From Gentiana macrophylla (Eukaryota > Streptophyta > Magnoliopsida > Gentianales > Gentianaceae), in contig CM047807.1 in the NCBI GenBank assembly GCA_026214975.1, positions 63,467,824 to 63,531,823 on the forward strand: a stretch of DNA of 64,000 nucleotides, in the 5' to 3' direction. Position 1 is the first letter of the stretch, and each line of letters opens with the position of its first letter. Positions 12,994-23,235 of the stretch are shown one piece after another. The position numbers and the translations under genes are program-made. The notes beneath the pieces are model-generated. The model was not told the DNA's origin. It worked only from the letters and a program-made list of their open reading frames with translations, and did not search any database.

Positions 12994-13180
12994 GATTTAA
13001 CCATTAAAATGTCATGAAAATTCTCGAGGATTGCGAGTTAGTACTTTAAAAAAATCAACAGAAAACAGGTAAAAGCTTCCTCGCGTCAATTACCCTCTCC
13101 CGATTTTCTACCACAAACCTAGACTCTCGTTTTCCTCAATTCCCCACCGTTTCATCTCCTCAATTCCTTGTTCCATAGCC

Positions 13181-13321
13181 ATGGACGATGATGTGAGATG
13201 CAGCTATATTAGTCGATGGTGTGTCTGGTGCTCCTCTCAATTCGTGATGGTGATGATTTTGACCGTTAGCGCTGTTTTCGAAGAAACACAAGCGCATTAC
13301 CGTAGAATTGATGGAGGCTAG
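13181..13321 (+). CDS. Short reading frame after a 5'UTR-like pyrimidine stretch
   Basis: ATG in the context CCATAGCCATGGACG opens a 46-codon frame ending at TAG 13319-13321. It encodes MDDDVRCSYISRW and a short hydrophobic run (QFVMVMILTVSAVF). I recognise no family. It could be a first exon, an upstream ORF or chance; it lies about 190 bp before the ETFQO-like fragment. Confidence 0.15.
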   Translation: MDDDVRCSYISRWCVWCSSQFVMVMILTVSAVFEETQAHYRRIDGG

Positions 13322-13510
13322 GTCGAATGAGGGTTTAAGCTATTTCATTCCATCTGCACGAACGTTCGATGATGAGGTGAAATCATGGATCATTATCCGA
13401 AATCTTATTCAGACTTCAAATAGCCGGCGATGAGTAATACTTCAGAACGGAAATCTTATCTAACTGCATGTGTTATTTACTTCAGATTCCGATTTCATTC
13501 AATTATTAAG

Positions 13511-13557
13511 ATGAACTTGCTTTCATTGCCGAGGGGTGTGTGGATCATTATCAGAGG
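13511..13557 (+). pseudogene. ETF-ubiquinone oxidoreductase-like fragment (FAD-domain motif)
   Basis: After a possible splice acceptor (ATTAAG) the frame reads ELAFIAEGC, and after a one-base deletion GSLSE. The family has a conserved AEGCRGSLSE motif at this point of the mitochondrial flavoprotein that passes electrons from ETF to ubiquinone. Short, so weak alone, but a second exon of the same family lies in the same orientation and order across the Copia at 57723-57791. Confidence 0.4.
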
Positions 13558-13795
13558 TTCGCAGAGATTTGAATTGTTGGTGTTCCTTTTTTTTGGCAGC
13601 TAAAATGGTAAGGAGACAAGATCTGTTTCCCGGCGATTCTGTATTTAAACAGCTACTTTACATATTTAGGTGATACTCCTACAACTAACTGCTCCTTTTT
13701 CTTTTCTACTATGATTCAAATATTAATCCTTTTTGTAATCTTGAGAAACTGATTAATTGACTATCCTCTATTTGGATTTGACATTGTATGACCTT

Positions 13796-13800
13796 ATATC
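13796..13800. repeat. Target-site duplication ATATC (left)
   Basis: ATATC here matches 57204-57208 exactly and brackets the 43.4-kb Copia. Confidence 0.9.
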
Positions 13801-14112
13801 TAATGAAGTTTGTAGAATTACAAACACGAAATAAAATAAAAATTATTATTGATCAAGTAAAAGTTACAAGTTAATTACAATGCAGCTGATCATGGGATAT
13901 TTATAACTTCATACACCTCATGAATCAGTTAGAAGTTAGTTACAAACGGTTACCACATACTATAACTGAATAAATGTTTTCTAGATTACATCATACTGAA
14001 TTGATCAGCAGACTGTCCTCATCATGTTAGTAGTTCAAAGAAAGTCGCCGTCCTGTATCTTGTCTGCAGGTGATCGCACTCAAGATTCCTTCAAAACCTA
14101 TATACTGTAACA
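13801..14112 (-). repeat. 3' LTR of the Copia
   Basis: The minus strand starts TGTTACAGTATA at 14112. It matches the 5' LTR at 56891-57203 with scattered substitutions and lacks a segment near 14050. The final CA has become TA. The polypurine tract AACTTAAGGGGG lies at 14113-14124. Confidence 0.9.
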
Positions 14113-14124
14113 CCCCCTTAAGTT
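14113..14124 (-). other. Polypurine tract of the Copia
   Basis: AACTTAAGGGGG on the minus strand directly before the 3' LTR start TGTTACAG. Confidence 0.8.
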
Positions 14125-14158
14125 GAGAGTGGTACATGAACATCATGCACTCAGCATT

Positions 14159-15822
14159 TGCTTGATATACAGAAACCCGAATCCGGATCCAATCCATAAT
14201 TGGATCGTCAGATCTGATTCACAGCACCAATCGAGACATTAGATCTTGCACAGCGGAAGCTATGAATAAATTCGCATGTGATTTTACCACGATTTTCGAT
14301 TCGCATAAACAATTAATCTAACTATGAGAAAGTTGAAGATTTACCTTATTTAAGAGGAATAGTAAATCGACAGATGGAGAAGCCACAGTCTTCCGGATTG
14401 TATCTCCTAGCGACGACTGGTGGACGTCGATCCTCACCATAGAACCTCCTCGAATATGCACAAGAAAAACCCTAGTTTTTCTCATCTTAATGACTAAGGC
14501 AAAAAACTAATTTTTGTTCCTTTTTATTATGATGGTGGCGCCAATTTGTGATCATCATTGTGCTAGGAGGAACTCTCTTTATATAGGAAAATAACTAGTA
14601 AAGAGAGAGTTATCCTTTTCACACCACAATTACTTATTCCCATGAGGAAAAGATATTTGTCATAAGATAAGAGATAATTCCTAAAAAATGAATCTCTTTA
14701 TCTCTTTTCCATTAATTATCTAACAAATAAATAAATAATTAATTACACATGTGACATAATCTAGAAAATTTATTTTCCTAATTATCTCAACATAGGGTAC
14801 CACCTATTAAGCCATTTTAATAGAAAATGTCTTTTCTATTTTAAATATTATCTACCAAATAAATAATATTGCATATTCATTAAATAGACCAACTATTAAT
14901 TAATTCTCGAGGTTCCATAAAACGAGAAAACACTCACGTGTTAGGAGCCAACCCGGGGACCATGGACCTATGACCAATAGATACAATAAATTGAATAAAA
15001 TATTAATCAAACAGAATATTTCTACTCAACCTATTAATTCCGGAATTACGCCACCATAAATCCGAAACTTAACTCTATCGATTATAGATATAACATATTC
15101 TCAAAACGTCGAGTCGAGTTGATAATTGGCCATTGATATAATCATTACATATAAACTAACCCTCCACAGACTATCCGTAATGAAGCGGGATTATTTCCGT
15201 AAACCTTCTTTAATACATCTCATCCTTATTTACCATTAACCCACTAGTGATCAATTAGTTCATAACAAATACGAACTGCGCGGATCGATCAGTTATTAGG
15301 ATTAACAAATAAGGGGATTGTCTTTCTACTTCCCGTAGGAAGGAATGGATTCAATATCTGTGAGACACACACTTCTCACTCATTCTAGAATAGTGCCAAC
15401 GTGAAAGTGATTCGGACCGCGCCTCTTAGCGATCCACTACGAACACATCAACCCCTATCCTGAAACAAGTAGGAGTCTATAATCACTTCAGGATTAAGGT
15501 TAATCCATATATGATCATCTTGTGATTTAGTAAGATTTCTCAATCACGGAATTATATGAGGAACTCAGATTAAATCGGTCCAGCCCTATATGACTACGTC
15601 ATATGTAAATGCCCCACTTAAAGAACCAATGTCGACGGTCCGGATAAGACGGTCACACCATAAAGTGTTCTGGGCGCATTAATGGTGGTTTAATCAATAG
15701 ACCCCTTATTTTGATTAAGTTCACAACGGACTAATAGTTCAAGGGTATCACCATAAACTTAATCCTTATGTGTGACACACACTAAATTATATAAATTGTA
15801 TTTCGGGCGCTATTTCCAAAAA
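14159..15822 (-). repeat. 3' LTR of the 11.1-kb element
   Basis: About 1.66 kb, minus strand from TTTGGAAATAGCGCCC (altered TGTTGG start) to CAAGCA at 14159. It aligns over its length with 23236-25294 apart from the MITE in that copy. TATA core TATATAAAGAGAG lies near 14572-14584. Confidence 0.88.
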
Positions 15823-15892
15823 TCTCCCACTTGCCCGTATAGACAAGCAACAATTGTCTTTCAGGCACTCTACAGCTAACAATCTCACACTT

Positions 15893-16500
15893 TAACATCC
15901 TAGAAACATGATCCGCCACCACGCTCACCGCCTTCTTATCTTTGATTTGAACATCAAACTCTTGGAGGTCAGATATCCAACGCAAAGCGCGGTTTAGCTT
16001 CCTTTTGGTCATGAGATATCGCAGCAAATGGCCGCGGTCACCCACACAATCACTTGAGCACCCGACCAAGTAACTACGAACTTGTCCATAGCAAACACTA
16101 CGCCAATAACTCCTTTTTTCGTAGTCGTATAGTTTGCGAAGGATTCAACGTCGGTGTTGGCGTAATAGATAGGTCGAACTTTCCTTCGATGCATCTGTTC
16201 TAAGACTGCACCAACAAAGATAGTTGGATGCATCGCATATAAGCTCAAAGCGGTAGGTTCAATCCGGGTGAAATAAGAATTGGAGCGGATATTAACCGAT
16301 TCTTGAGCTCCTCAAACGCTTGCTTGCAGTTTCATCGAAATTGAACTCAACGTCTTCCTTGGAGCAGAGTAGATAGGGCTTGGCTACTTTGTAAAGCAAT
16401 AACTTCACACTAAACAGCACTCTACAGCCTAACAATCTCAATGACTGCACTCTACGGTAGCACAATCTAAGCACTTGATTTAAGATCACCACTCTTCAAC
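15893..16500 (-). pseudogene. Athila-type gypsy reverse transcriptase/RNase H fragment
   Basis: Minus-strand frames give DVEFNFDE, FANYTTTKKGVIGVVFAMDK, then LLRYLMTK, SDLQEFDVQIKDKKAV and VVADHVSRM: the end of reverse transcriptase and the RNase H of Athila-like Ty3/gypsy elements. At least three frames are needed. It lies in a Copia-type LTR element and is bounded toward the LTR by TAACAATCTCACACTT (15877-15892). Confidence 0.8.
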
Positions 16501-16929
16501 TCAACATCGCCGAGCTTACTCAAAGGTGGCCTACCGCACAAAGCTTCTTCTCTTAGCTCATCCTCAAATTCAAATTTGCTGCACTCTACAGCCAACACCA
16601 ATAATTATTCGATTATCGATCAATCGCTTCATATTCTCGCTTCTACGGCTAACAATCTGCATACATGAAGTCATTGAAGTCATCAGACGCTCTCAATGGA
16701 ACGGCCTCGGTTGAGATCCGTAAAGGTACATTGATAGATTTCAAACACTATAGCTCACCTCCCGTCACCAACTCGGAATGGTGACATGCCCACCATCATC
16801 ACAATCGGCGATGGGCTCTAGGCGTAGATAGAAAAGACACTTCCACTTTTCTCAATATCCAAGACGCATCAGTCAACCGGAAAGGTAAACCTATCTATTT
16901 GAACCAATACGTCCCTTAGTAGATCTGAA

Positions 16930-17400
16930 GCTTTCTTTACGAGGCACTCTCTACAAATTGCTGTCTCACCTTGGAAGAAACAACATCCTTTATGAATTTG
17001 GTGTACTTAGGCACTCTACTCTTTTGCTTGCTAGTCGGATTAGCCACTCGACTATCATTTAACTCATCACTCCTCAGGGGATCAGCCACCTGAGGATCCT
17101 CAAATATTTCACTTCTCAGGGAACAAGCCACCGAGGACTTCCAATTGATTCTTTATTCCCGGCGGATCAACCACACGAGGAATCTCAACTCTTTCTTCAT
17201 CAGGATCACCCACCGATTTTCCTTCTGCTGCAAGGATGATGATGGTGTTAACTTCCTCCTGCCTTACCAATGGCGGAGAGGGGTTAGTGGTTTCCAGAAG
17301 CGGGGGACCACCAACTTGAGAACCACTTCTCAAATTCATTGCACCGGGCCTCTTCTCTACCGTATGAGGTGAAGCGTACTGTGTCAGTGCATTGATCGGC
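16930..17400 (-). pseudogene. Athila-type gag end and protease-start fragment
   Basis: Minus-strand frames begin MNLRSGSQVGGP, like the LRSGK region at the Athila gag-protease junction, and reach KYTKFIKDVVSSK, matching the linker before protease. Two overlapping frames carry it. Between this and the reverse transcriptase piece most of pol is missing and short repeats of a CACTCTACAGCYAACAATC motif lie instead. Confidence 0.65.
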
Positions 17401-17603
17401 CGCTTAAATCGCGGAGCGACTTGACCGCCTTTTGGTTTTTCAGTAAAGCGGGCAGATGCCTGGGGTCTTGACGCTAGCCGCCACCTAATTGCCCTATTTG
17501 TCTCTCAAGATTTTTATTGTCCTCTGACTAACAATCTCACACTTGCACGTAATGACAAGCAACAATTGTTTTTAGAGCACCTCACCCTTATCTATCTATC
17601 CAC

Positions 17604-18010
17604 AACATTCTCCTACTTGCTCTAAAGCATATGAGACATATCTCCCAATTTTATACCCACCAAGCGCTTATCAGTGACATTCGATGCCACGCGACTTAGA
17701 AACTGATTAGCTAGGTTATCGGCTCGATGTGATCTTTAGGACCGAAAATGTCGCTCTCTACACGGTCTGTCTGAGTAGCTGGTACTTTCTCTCAATATGC
17801 TTTTGACCTCTTGTGACTGTGAAGATCCTTTGCATAAGCTACCTCTCAACAGTTTTCATAGTAAAATGGTATCGGCTCATCGAGACTTAGAATCACTTCG
17901 ATCCAACAAAGAACTTCTCAAGCCATACCGCCTCTTTAGCTGCTCGAAAGCTGCTATGTATTCGACTAATAGAGTCAAATTGGCAGTACTGGATTGCTCC
18001 AAACTGTAGC
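17604..18010 (-). pseudogene. Decayed Copia RNase H end
   Basis: The minus strand encodes VEYIAASRAAKEAVWLEKF, then after shifts RGQKHIERKYQLLRQTV, and ends YALEQVGEC at a polypurine-like tract (GAGCAAGTAGGAGAATG). These match the Copia RNase H tail. The equivalent on the plus strand is near 6925-7230. Several stops and frameshifts are present. Confidence 0.7.
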
Positions 18011-21000
18011 TCCATCACAATAAGTAAACACTGAGCCTGAGAACGATTCACGATCATCCTTAATCCGACTAATAATCAGAATTAGTGTAGTCAACAACAC
18101 TCAGGTTTGCACCCGAATACACAAACATATGAATCCTCGTTCTTTAAAGATGCTTGAGGATGTACTATACTGCTTTACATTTATTGCTCGAATCCAAGAA
18201 TCGACTTTAATTGACTTTTAATAATCTGACTTTATCTATCCAAAAGATAATCTATCCCATTTTCTCTATATCCGAAGATTGAGAGAATTATTCCGTGAGG
18301 GGTTGGGTAGGAAACCTCTTGTTGAATATTGCATACGAAAATGCATTACCATCTTAAACAATAAGATGGATGGGAAACTGCCACAACTTGTTTTCATGAA
18401 TTCGACCAAATCAAATTCTAAGAATATAGTCCACTTCTCTAATTCAGAGAAGCTTGGCTCGTCAGTTCCTAACTTCAGACAACACACCTATGTTGTTTCC
18501 AACTGTTGCTGTCTAATCTTTTATTAACACTAATATGTACCACTTTACCAATATTGATTCTCTGGTCTACAAAAGACTCGTCAATACTTTTGGTCAAGCT
18601 CACACATTTCATATATGTGGTTTTTAATGACCTAGAGGTTTGCGTTAATCCATCAATGGATATAAGCATATGCAGTTAATTTGCCATTGGCTTGGAGCAA
18701 AAAACCCTTCTATTCCGAATGAATTCAAGCTCCGTGGTAAGGCAAGAAAGTTTTAGGGCATCACCCCGGTTAATCTTTCTGCTTTTCTAGAGTCAAGCAA
18801 GGTTGAGTGGTGAGAAATTTTAAGGGCATCACCCCTTTTTAAGCTATCTACTTCTCAGGGAATTACCCCTAGACCACTTAGCTTTGCCTTGAAAGATAAA
18901 CTTTCCATTCATTCTCATCATGTACATCCAATTATTCCCACTGGGCCTGAGACACTCAGGTGGTTTTACAAGATTGTGAACAGAACTGAGTACCAAAACT
19001 CCATTTATAAGTCTATGACTTTTAAACCAACCTCCTTTTATCATAAAACTATATAGTCCTTCCAAAAAAGACCATAGGTTATCGATCACACCAGTAGACT
19101 GTAGAGAGTGCATAATCACAGGGGTCAACGGTTAAACCATACTCCCATTGCACTTGGGTGGATTGATCTGGTTCAGTAGTATTTATCAGCGTAACCCCCA
19201 ACAACCAATGTTGGATGTGATCAGATTAAATCAAATAGTAACTCCTTGAGTAACTGTACTTCAAGGGCTAAGGTTGTTATTTGAACATTCTTTTCGAAAG
19301 GATGTAACGGTGTAACCGTCACTATCCGATCTTAAGAATCTTATAACCAACCATTTCTCATTGTATTAAGATATTTCACGATCAGTCACCATCTGAACGT
19401 GTATGCGAAATCTCCAGTCCTACCTTCAAGCATAAATGATAAATGCCTCTATTTGTGGAAGTGGAATAAATTTACTTTACTCCTTATCCACAAATTCATA
19501 AGCATCTTCTAGGTAGACTTCTCGGTATTGCATAACATTGTAAACCATTATTTTGCAATCAATATCTTAATTGAGTTAAGTAGTGTAATGTAGCATATCA
19601 ATAACAATACAAGACAATACATGGTTTTATCCTTTCAGTGAAATCATTTCACTCGGAGGTAGGCCGAGCATCAGTTCCAAATACTATGCTATGGCCTATA
19701 TCTGAGCATGAAATACTCTTTTCTCTGGTAATATCAGAGATTCCTCAAAATATTTAGATGAACTATTCGGCGTTTCAAGTAGTCTTTAGACAAAATGTCT
19801 ATTATTCAAAAACTCCCACTAGCTTGTATTCATCATAAGACCCCGAAGGTTAATATGAACAAGCTATGATACTTATTTAGCTCTATCACCCTTTCCTAAT
19901 TGAAAGGTTACTTAGTAATTTTTCCTTTGAGATAGTGTTCTTAGACTGGGAGATACGAATCACCCTTAGCCAGTCTTCAGATCTTATCTTTAGGATATAT
20001 GCACTAATTAATAGATGCTGAAGATTCATTTATCTAAATACGGAAACCATTTGTCTTAATAGTTTATGGTATGTTACATATACCTTTTCAGTACTCCCTC
20101 CGTCCCATTTTATTTGTCATGTTTGACTTTTCACATAGATTAAGAAAAGTGTAGTTAATGCTTTGAATCATATTAAATGATCTAATATTTTTACACTTAT
20201 TCCCTTTAAGTTGTTGTTGGAGTATGTAATGCTACACATTTTTTTATTGTAAATATTGTAAAGAGAAAAGGGTATTTGAAGAAATTTAGCAATTAATGCA
20301 CAAAGTGGACACTTATTTTGGGACAAACCAAAAAGGAAACATGGACAAATAAAATGGGACGGAGGGAGTATTACTTAGTGGTTTTGACTTTATTAGACAA
20401 AAGTTTGAGTCTCAGAATCGTATACAAATGTCATATTCACTTTCTTTAAGGCAACTACATTATCAGTGTGAAATTGAATCCATTTGTTCTAACGAATCTG
20501 AATATTAGAAATTAAAGTTATGCGATATTCAAGGATTAAAATCTAAAATTTCTTTCCTTATATCACTCCCACTATTTTAGCTGAAATAACTGCCCGTTGT
20601 CTACTCTTTTATCAGGAATGCTCAGCTACCTTGTTCTTGCAAAAGAACTTTAGCTTTTGAGTCAAATTACGAGGTTAAGAAAATCTCAAAGGATTCATAG
20701 GCTAGTGATCCGAAAGCACTTTCCTTATCATTTACTTTCTTTTATTAATATTTTGGTTTAGCCTTTAACTTATTTAGTTTTGATGACTTACACTTGTAGA
20801 CATTTACCTTTCCATTATCACTTTCTTTAAAGGAAATGGCCGTTAACTAGCAGTTTATTTGAGTAGCCACTTCTCGTGAACTGTGGGATGTCTTAGTGAG
20901 ATTGATACCAAATCATTCTTGTCATCTTTGAACTAATTTCGTTTGTCTCTCATTCAACATGAGGGACATCAGTGACATACTTATTAATGTCACTTAAGTT

Positions 21001-21750
21001 TGAAGGTTCAAGAGGAGAATCCTCTTCCGAAAAATTAATTTGCATTCTCGATTTATGAGTTCAACGTTCTTGTTACTTTTCCACTTTTACGAAGTCGTTA
21101 TCAGTCAATATAATATGTTTAACAGTTTAGATACCTTTGAGATGATATGTAGTTGCGAAATAAATTTTGACAGAAATATAAATCAAATCATACACCACAA
21201 CAATGATTTTAGGAACTATAAACGTGATGTCATGCATGCAGTTTATCCTACCATTCCCAGGATTTAATCACACACCTCAGTGCCGCCGACGGGTAGGTCA
21301 AAGAGGTGACGATTAAATTGAGACAATCTCTCTCAACAATTAACCGAGAATCAGACATCCCGATTTAATTGTTGATTACCTTCCTTTTTCAGCCAAGATA
21401 TTTAAAAAAAATACCCTTTAGAGTGTGACCTACTGTTTCAGATTTTTAAGTAGACCCCGAGTATGCCGCCGAAGGGTAGGTCAGTGACCCGATGAGTACT
21501 CAAAATCCTATCCTTTCGGAAACCAAGCCTTGAATTTTGATAGCGGTGAAGGCCATCCGAAGGGGGCCGAAATCCAAGCGGCACGAGGCGTCACCATTCT
21601 CTCACGGTGCTTGTGTAAACAATAGAGGCCGAGGGGTCGGTTGTCACCTTCCCAGCTACCACTCGTTATTTTGAAAATTAGGTAGTCTTATTAGGATTTT
21701 CAGAATTTTTTAATCATCCAAAAAACAATAAATAAATCATGAATATCTAA
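18011..21750 (-). mobile_element. Non-coding interior shared with 4245-7302
   Basis: No frame with recognisable domains. Blocks near 18900-19000, 19600-20000 and 20530-20640 match 5930-6010, 4930-5300 and 4540-4680 in reverse, keeping the order of AGTGGGAG-type motifs. A short motif around GCCGCCGA(A/C)GGGTAGGTCA occurs at about 21280 and 21467, and its reverse near 7110. A Stowaway MITE sits inside. Confidence 0.55.
20094..20368. mobile_element. Stowaway MITE
   Basis: A 275-bp element with terminal inverted repeats CTCCCTCCGTCCCATTTTAT and its complement, flanked by TA (20092-20093 and 20369-20370). This is the classic end of plant Stowaway (Tc1/mariner) MITEs. It has no coding capacity. 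Confidence 0.95.
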
Positions 21751-21756
21751 ATTAAT

Positions 21757-22262
21757 CCTCCCATTAGTTCATCGGTTCCAAATACCGTCTAACTAGTGTC
21801 ACTTATTCACGACTTTCCAATTTCTCGGATTTTTAAATTCTTTGTGTAGACTCTACACAAATAAAATTCACAAAGAATTTTATAATCCTAATATATTAGG
21901 ACTTATGAATTTCCCACCAAATCGAAAAAAACAATAAATCACAAATTTAAAGCTCCCACTAGTTTATCGGTTTCAAATACCGTCTAACTAGTGACACTAT
22001 ATTCATGATTTCCAATTTGTCGATTTAGAAACCTCTTGTGTAGTCAGTACACAACAAAAATTCACCAATGAATTTTAAAGTCCTAATTTTATCATGATAA
22101 AAAAAATTAGGATCTCAGAATTTTCCAATAATCGAAAAACAATCAATCATGAAAAGCAATCACCAACTTATCGGTTCCAAATACCGTCTAGTTGGTGTTC
22201 AATTTTTGATTATCTTCTAATTTATGTAGACACTACATAATTAAATCCCCAAAGAATTTTAG
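21757..22262 (-). repeat. Imperfect ~200-bp tandem repeat with conserved hairpins
   Basis: Three units start near 21757, 21952 and 22156 (the third partial). Hairpin 1 has stems CATTAGTT/AACTAGTG (21762, 21791), CACTAGTT/AACTAGTG (21957, 21986) and CACCAACT/AGTTGGTG (22161, 22190) around a conserved loop TTATCGGTTCCAAATACCGT. Hairpin 2 has TTGTGTA/TACACAA (21842, 21854; 22036, 22048) and TTATGTA/TACATAA (22222, 22234). Hairpin 3 is TCCTAATATATTAGGA (21886) and TCCTAATTTT...AAAATTAGGA (22081-22112). Stem changes keep pairing. Confidence 0.8.
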
Positions 22263-22654
22263 ATCCAAAAATTAAATTTACCCCGTAAATTTTATTTCTA
22301 TCATGTGAATTTTATATCCCGATAAAATTCCGTTTCCTTTAATTAATTTAATTTATTTTTAATCTAAATTAATTATCGTGTTGATACATGTCTAATTAAT
22401 TTCAATATTAATTTTCTACATGTATGCATATGCTATGAGTGGAATTCATGAATATGTGCATGGCATGGTTATATCACATGAATAATCATACCGGAAAATA
22501 AATGCGAAAAATAAACCGCTGAGATGGATCGTTGGTACCCATGTATATAATCTATAAATAAATAAACCCTAAGCATAGAATAAAAGTTAAACTGCTATAT
22601 TCTTCAGCCGCTTCAGGTATTTACTTTTCTGCTCTTGTTCTTTTACCAGAAATT

Positions 22655-22725
22655 GCTCCAGCTAAGTTGGTAAGAGTCTTTTCTTCGTTCATCACCACCC
22701 GAGTTCGAATCCTTGCAGCAGCATC
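22655..22725 (+). repeat. tRNA-like (SINE-head-like) module, plus strand
   Basis: A-box-like AGCTAAGTTGGTAAGAG (22660-22676) and B-box-like GAGTTCGAATCC (22701-22712) are about 41 bp apart, as in tRNA genes and tRNA-derived SINEs. Stems are imperfect, so not a working tRNA. A T-rich tract follows. Confidence 0.5.
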
Positions 22726-22879
22726 CGCCCCCCTTTTTTATTTCGTATTTTTAATTTTTTTTATTTCGTATCGTAATTTTATTTTTATTTCGTTCGTAAA
22801 ATTTTATTTTTTTTCATTTTGAACAGAAAAATAAAAAATATCCAAACAACGGAAAAAGAAAAAAAATTCCAGAGTTAAT

Positions 22880-22955
22880 CCAGCTAAAGGGATTCAAACT
22901 CGGGTCTGCCAACCATTGAAACTATGACTTGACCACTGCGCCAGTGTTCAGACTT
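22880..22955 (-). repeat. tRNA-like (SINE-head-like) module, minus strand
   Basis: The minus strand has TGGCGCAGTGGTC (22943-22931) and ACCCGAGTTTGAATCCC (22905-22889), good matches to pol III A and B boxes, Au-SINE-like. It faces the plus-strand module across a T/A-rich tract (22730-22870). Confidence 0.55.
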
Positions 22956-23235
22956 GATGAAAAATGCATCCGATTTAAATAAATAGGGCACGGCCGACTT
23001 GAAATAAATGCATGAAATTAAATTACATGATGTCCTATACCCGGAAAAAACCGGTTTACAATAGATCTAACGGTAAACAGGTACCAACCTGAATCCATCT
23101 CGTCAACCAAAACATTCAATCACGCATGAATATTATAAACATATAAAAGATGCAATTTTTATTTTATTCCACTCCTTATTAAATAATTATGCAATCAAGA
23201 TCGCAAAATCGCTTTAACTTGGATCTACTTCCACA

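Larger units (their letters stand above)
12856..13795. other. Host sequence left of the Copia insertion
   Basis: This 940-bp stretch matches none of the LTR elements here and joins 57209 once the 13801-57203 Copia is removed. It holds a CACTA-like inverted repeat, a pyrimidine-rich segment resembling a 5' UTR (13080-13180), a 46-codon frame and an ETFQO-like fragment. Confidence 0.5.
15864..17544. repeat. Dispersed junction motif, CTCTAC...TAACAATCTCA
   Basis: Related copies occur at 15864-15888, 16417-16440, 16447-16469, 16580-16599, 16640-16660 and 17523-17544, with weaker CACTCT copies at 16945 and 17011. The outer two share TAACAATCTCACACTT exactly (15877-15892 and 17529-17544) and enclose all the Athila-derived sequence. 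Confidence 0.7.

Noticed and set aside
22660..22712. Possible functional tRNA gene
   Set aside because: A and B boxes are present but the stems pair poorly and there is no convincing acceptor stem.
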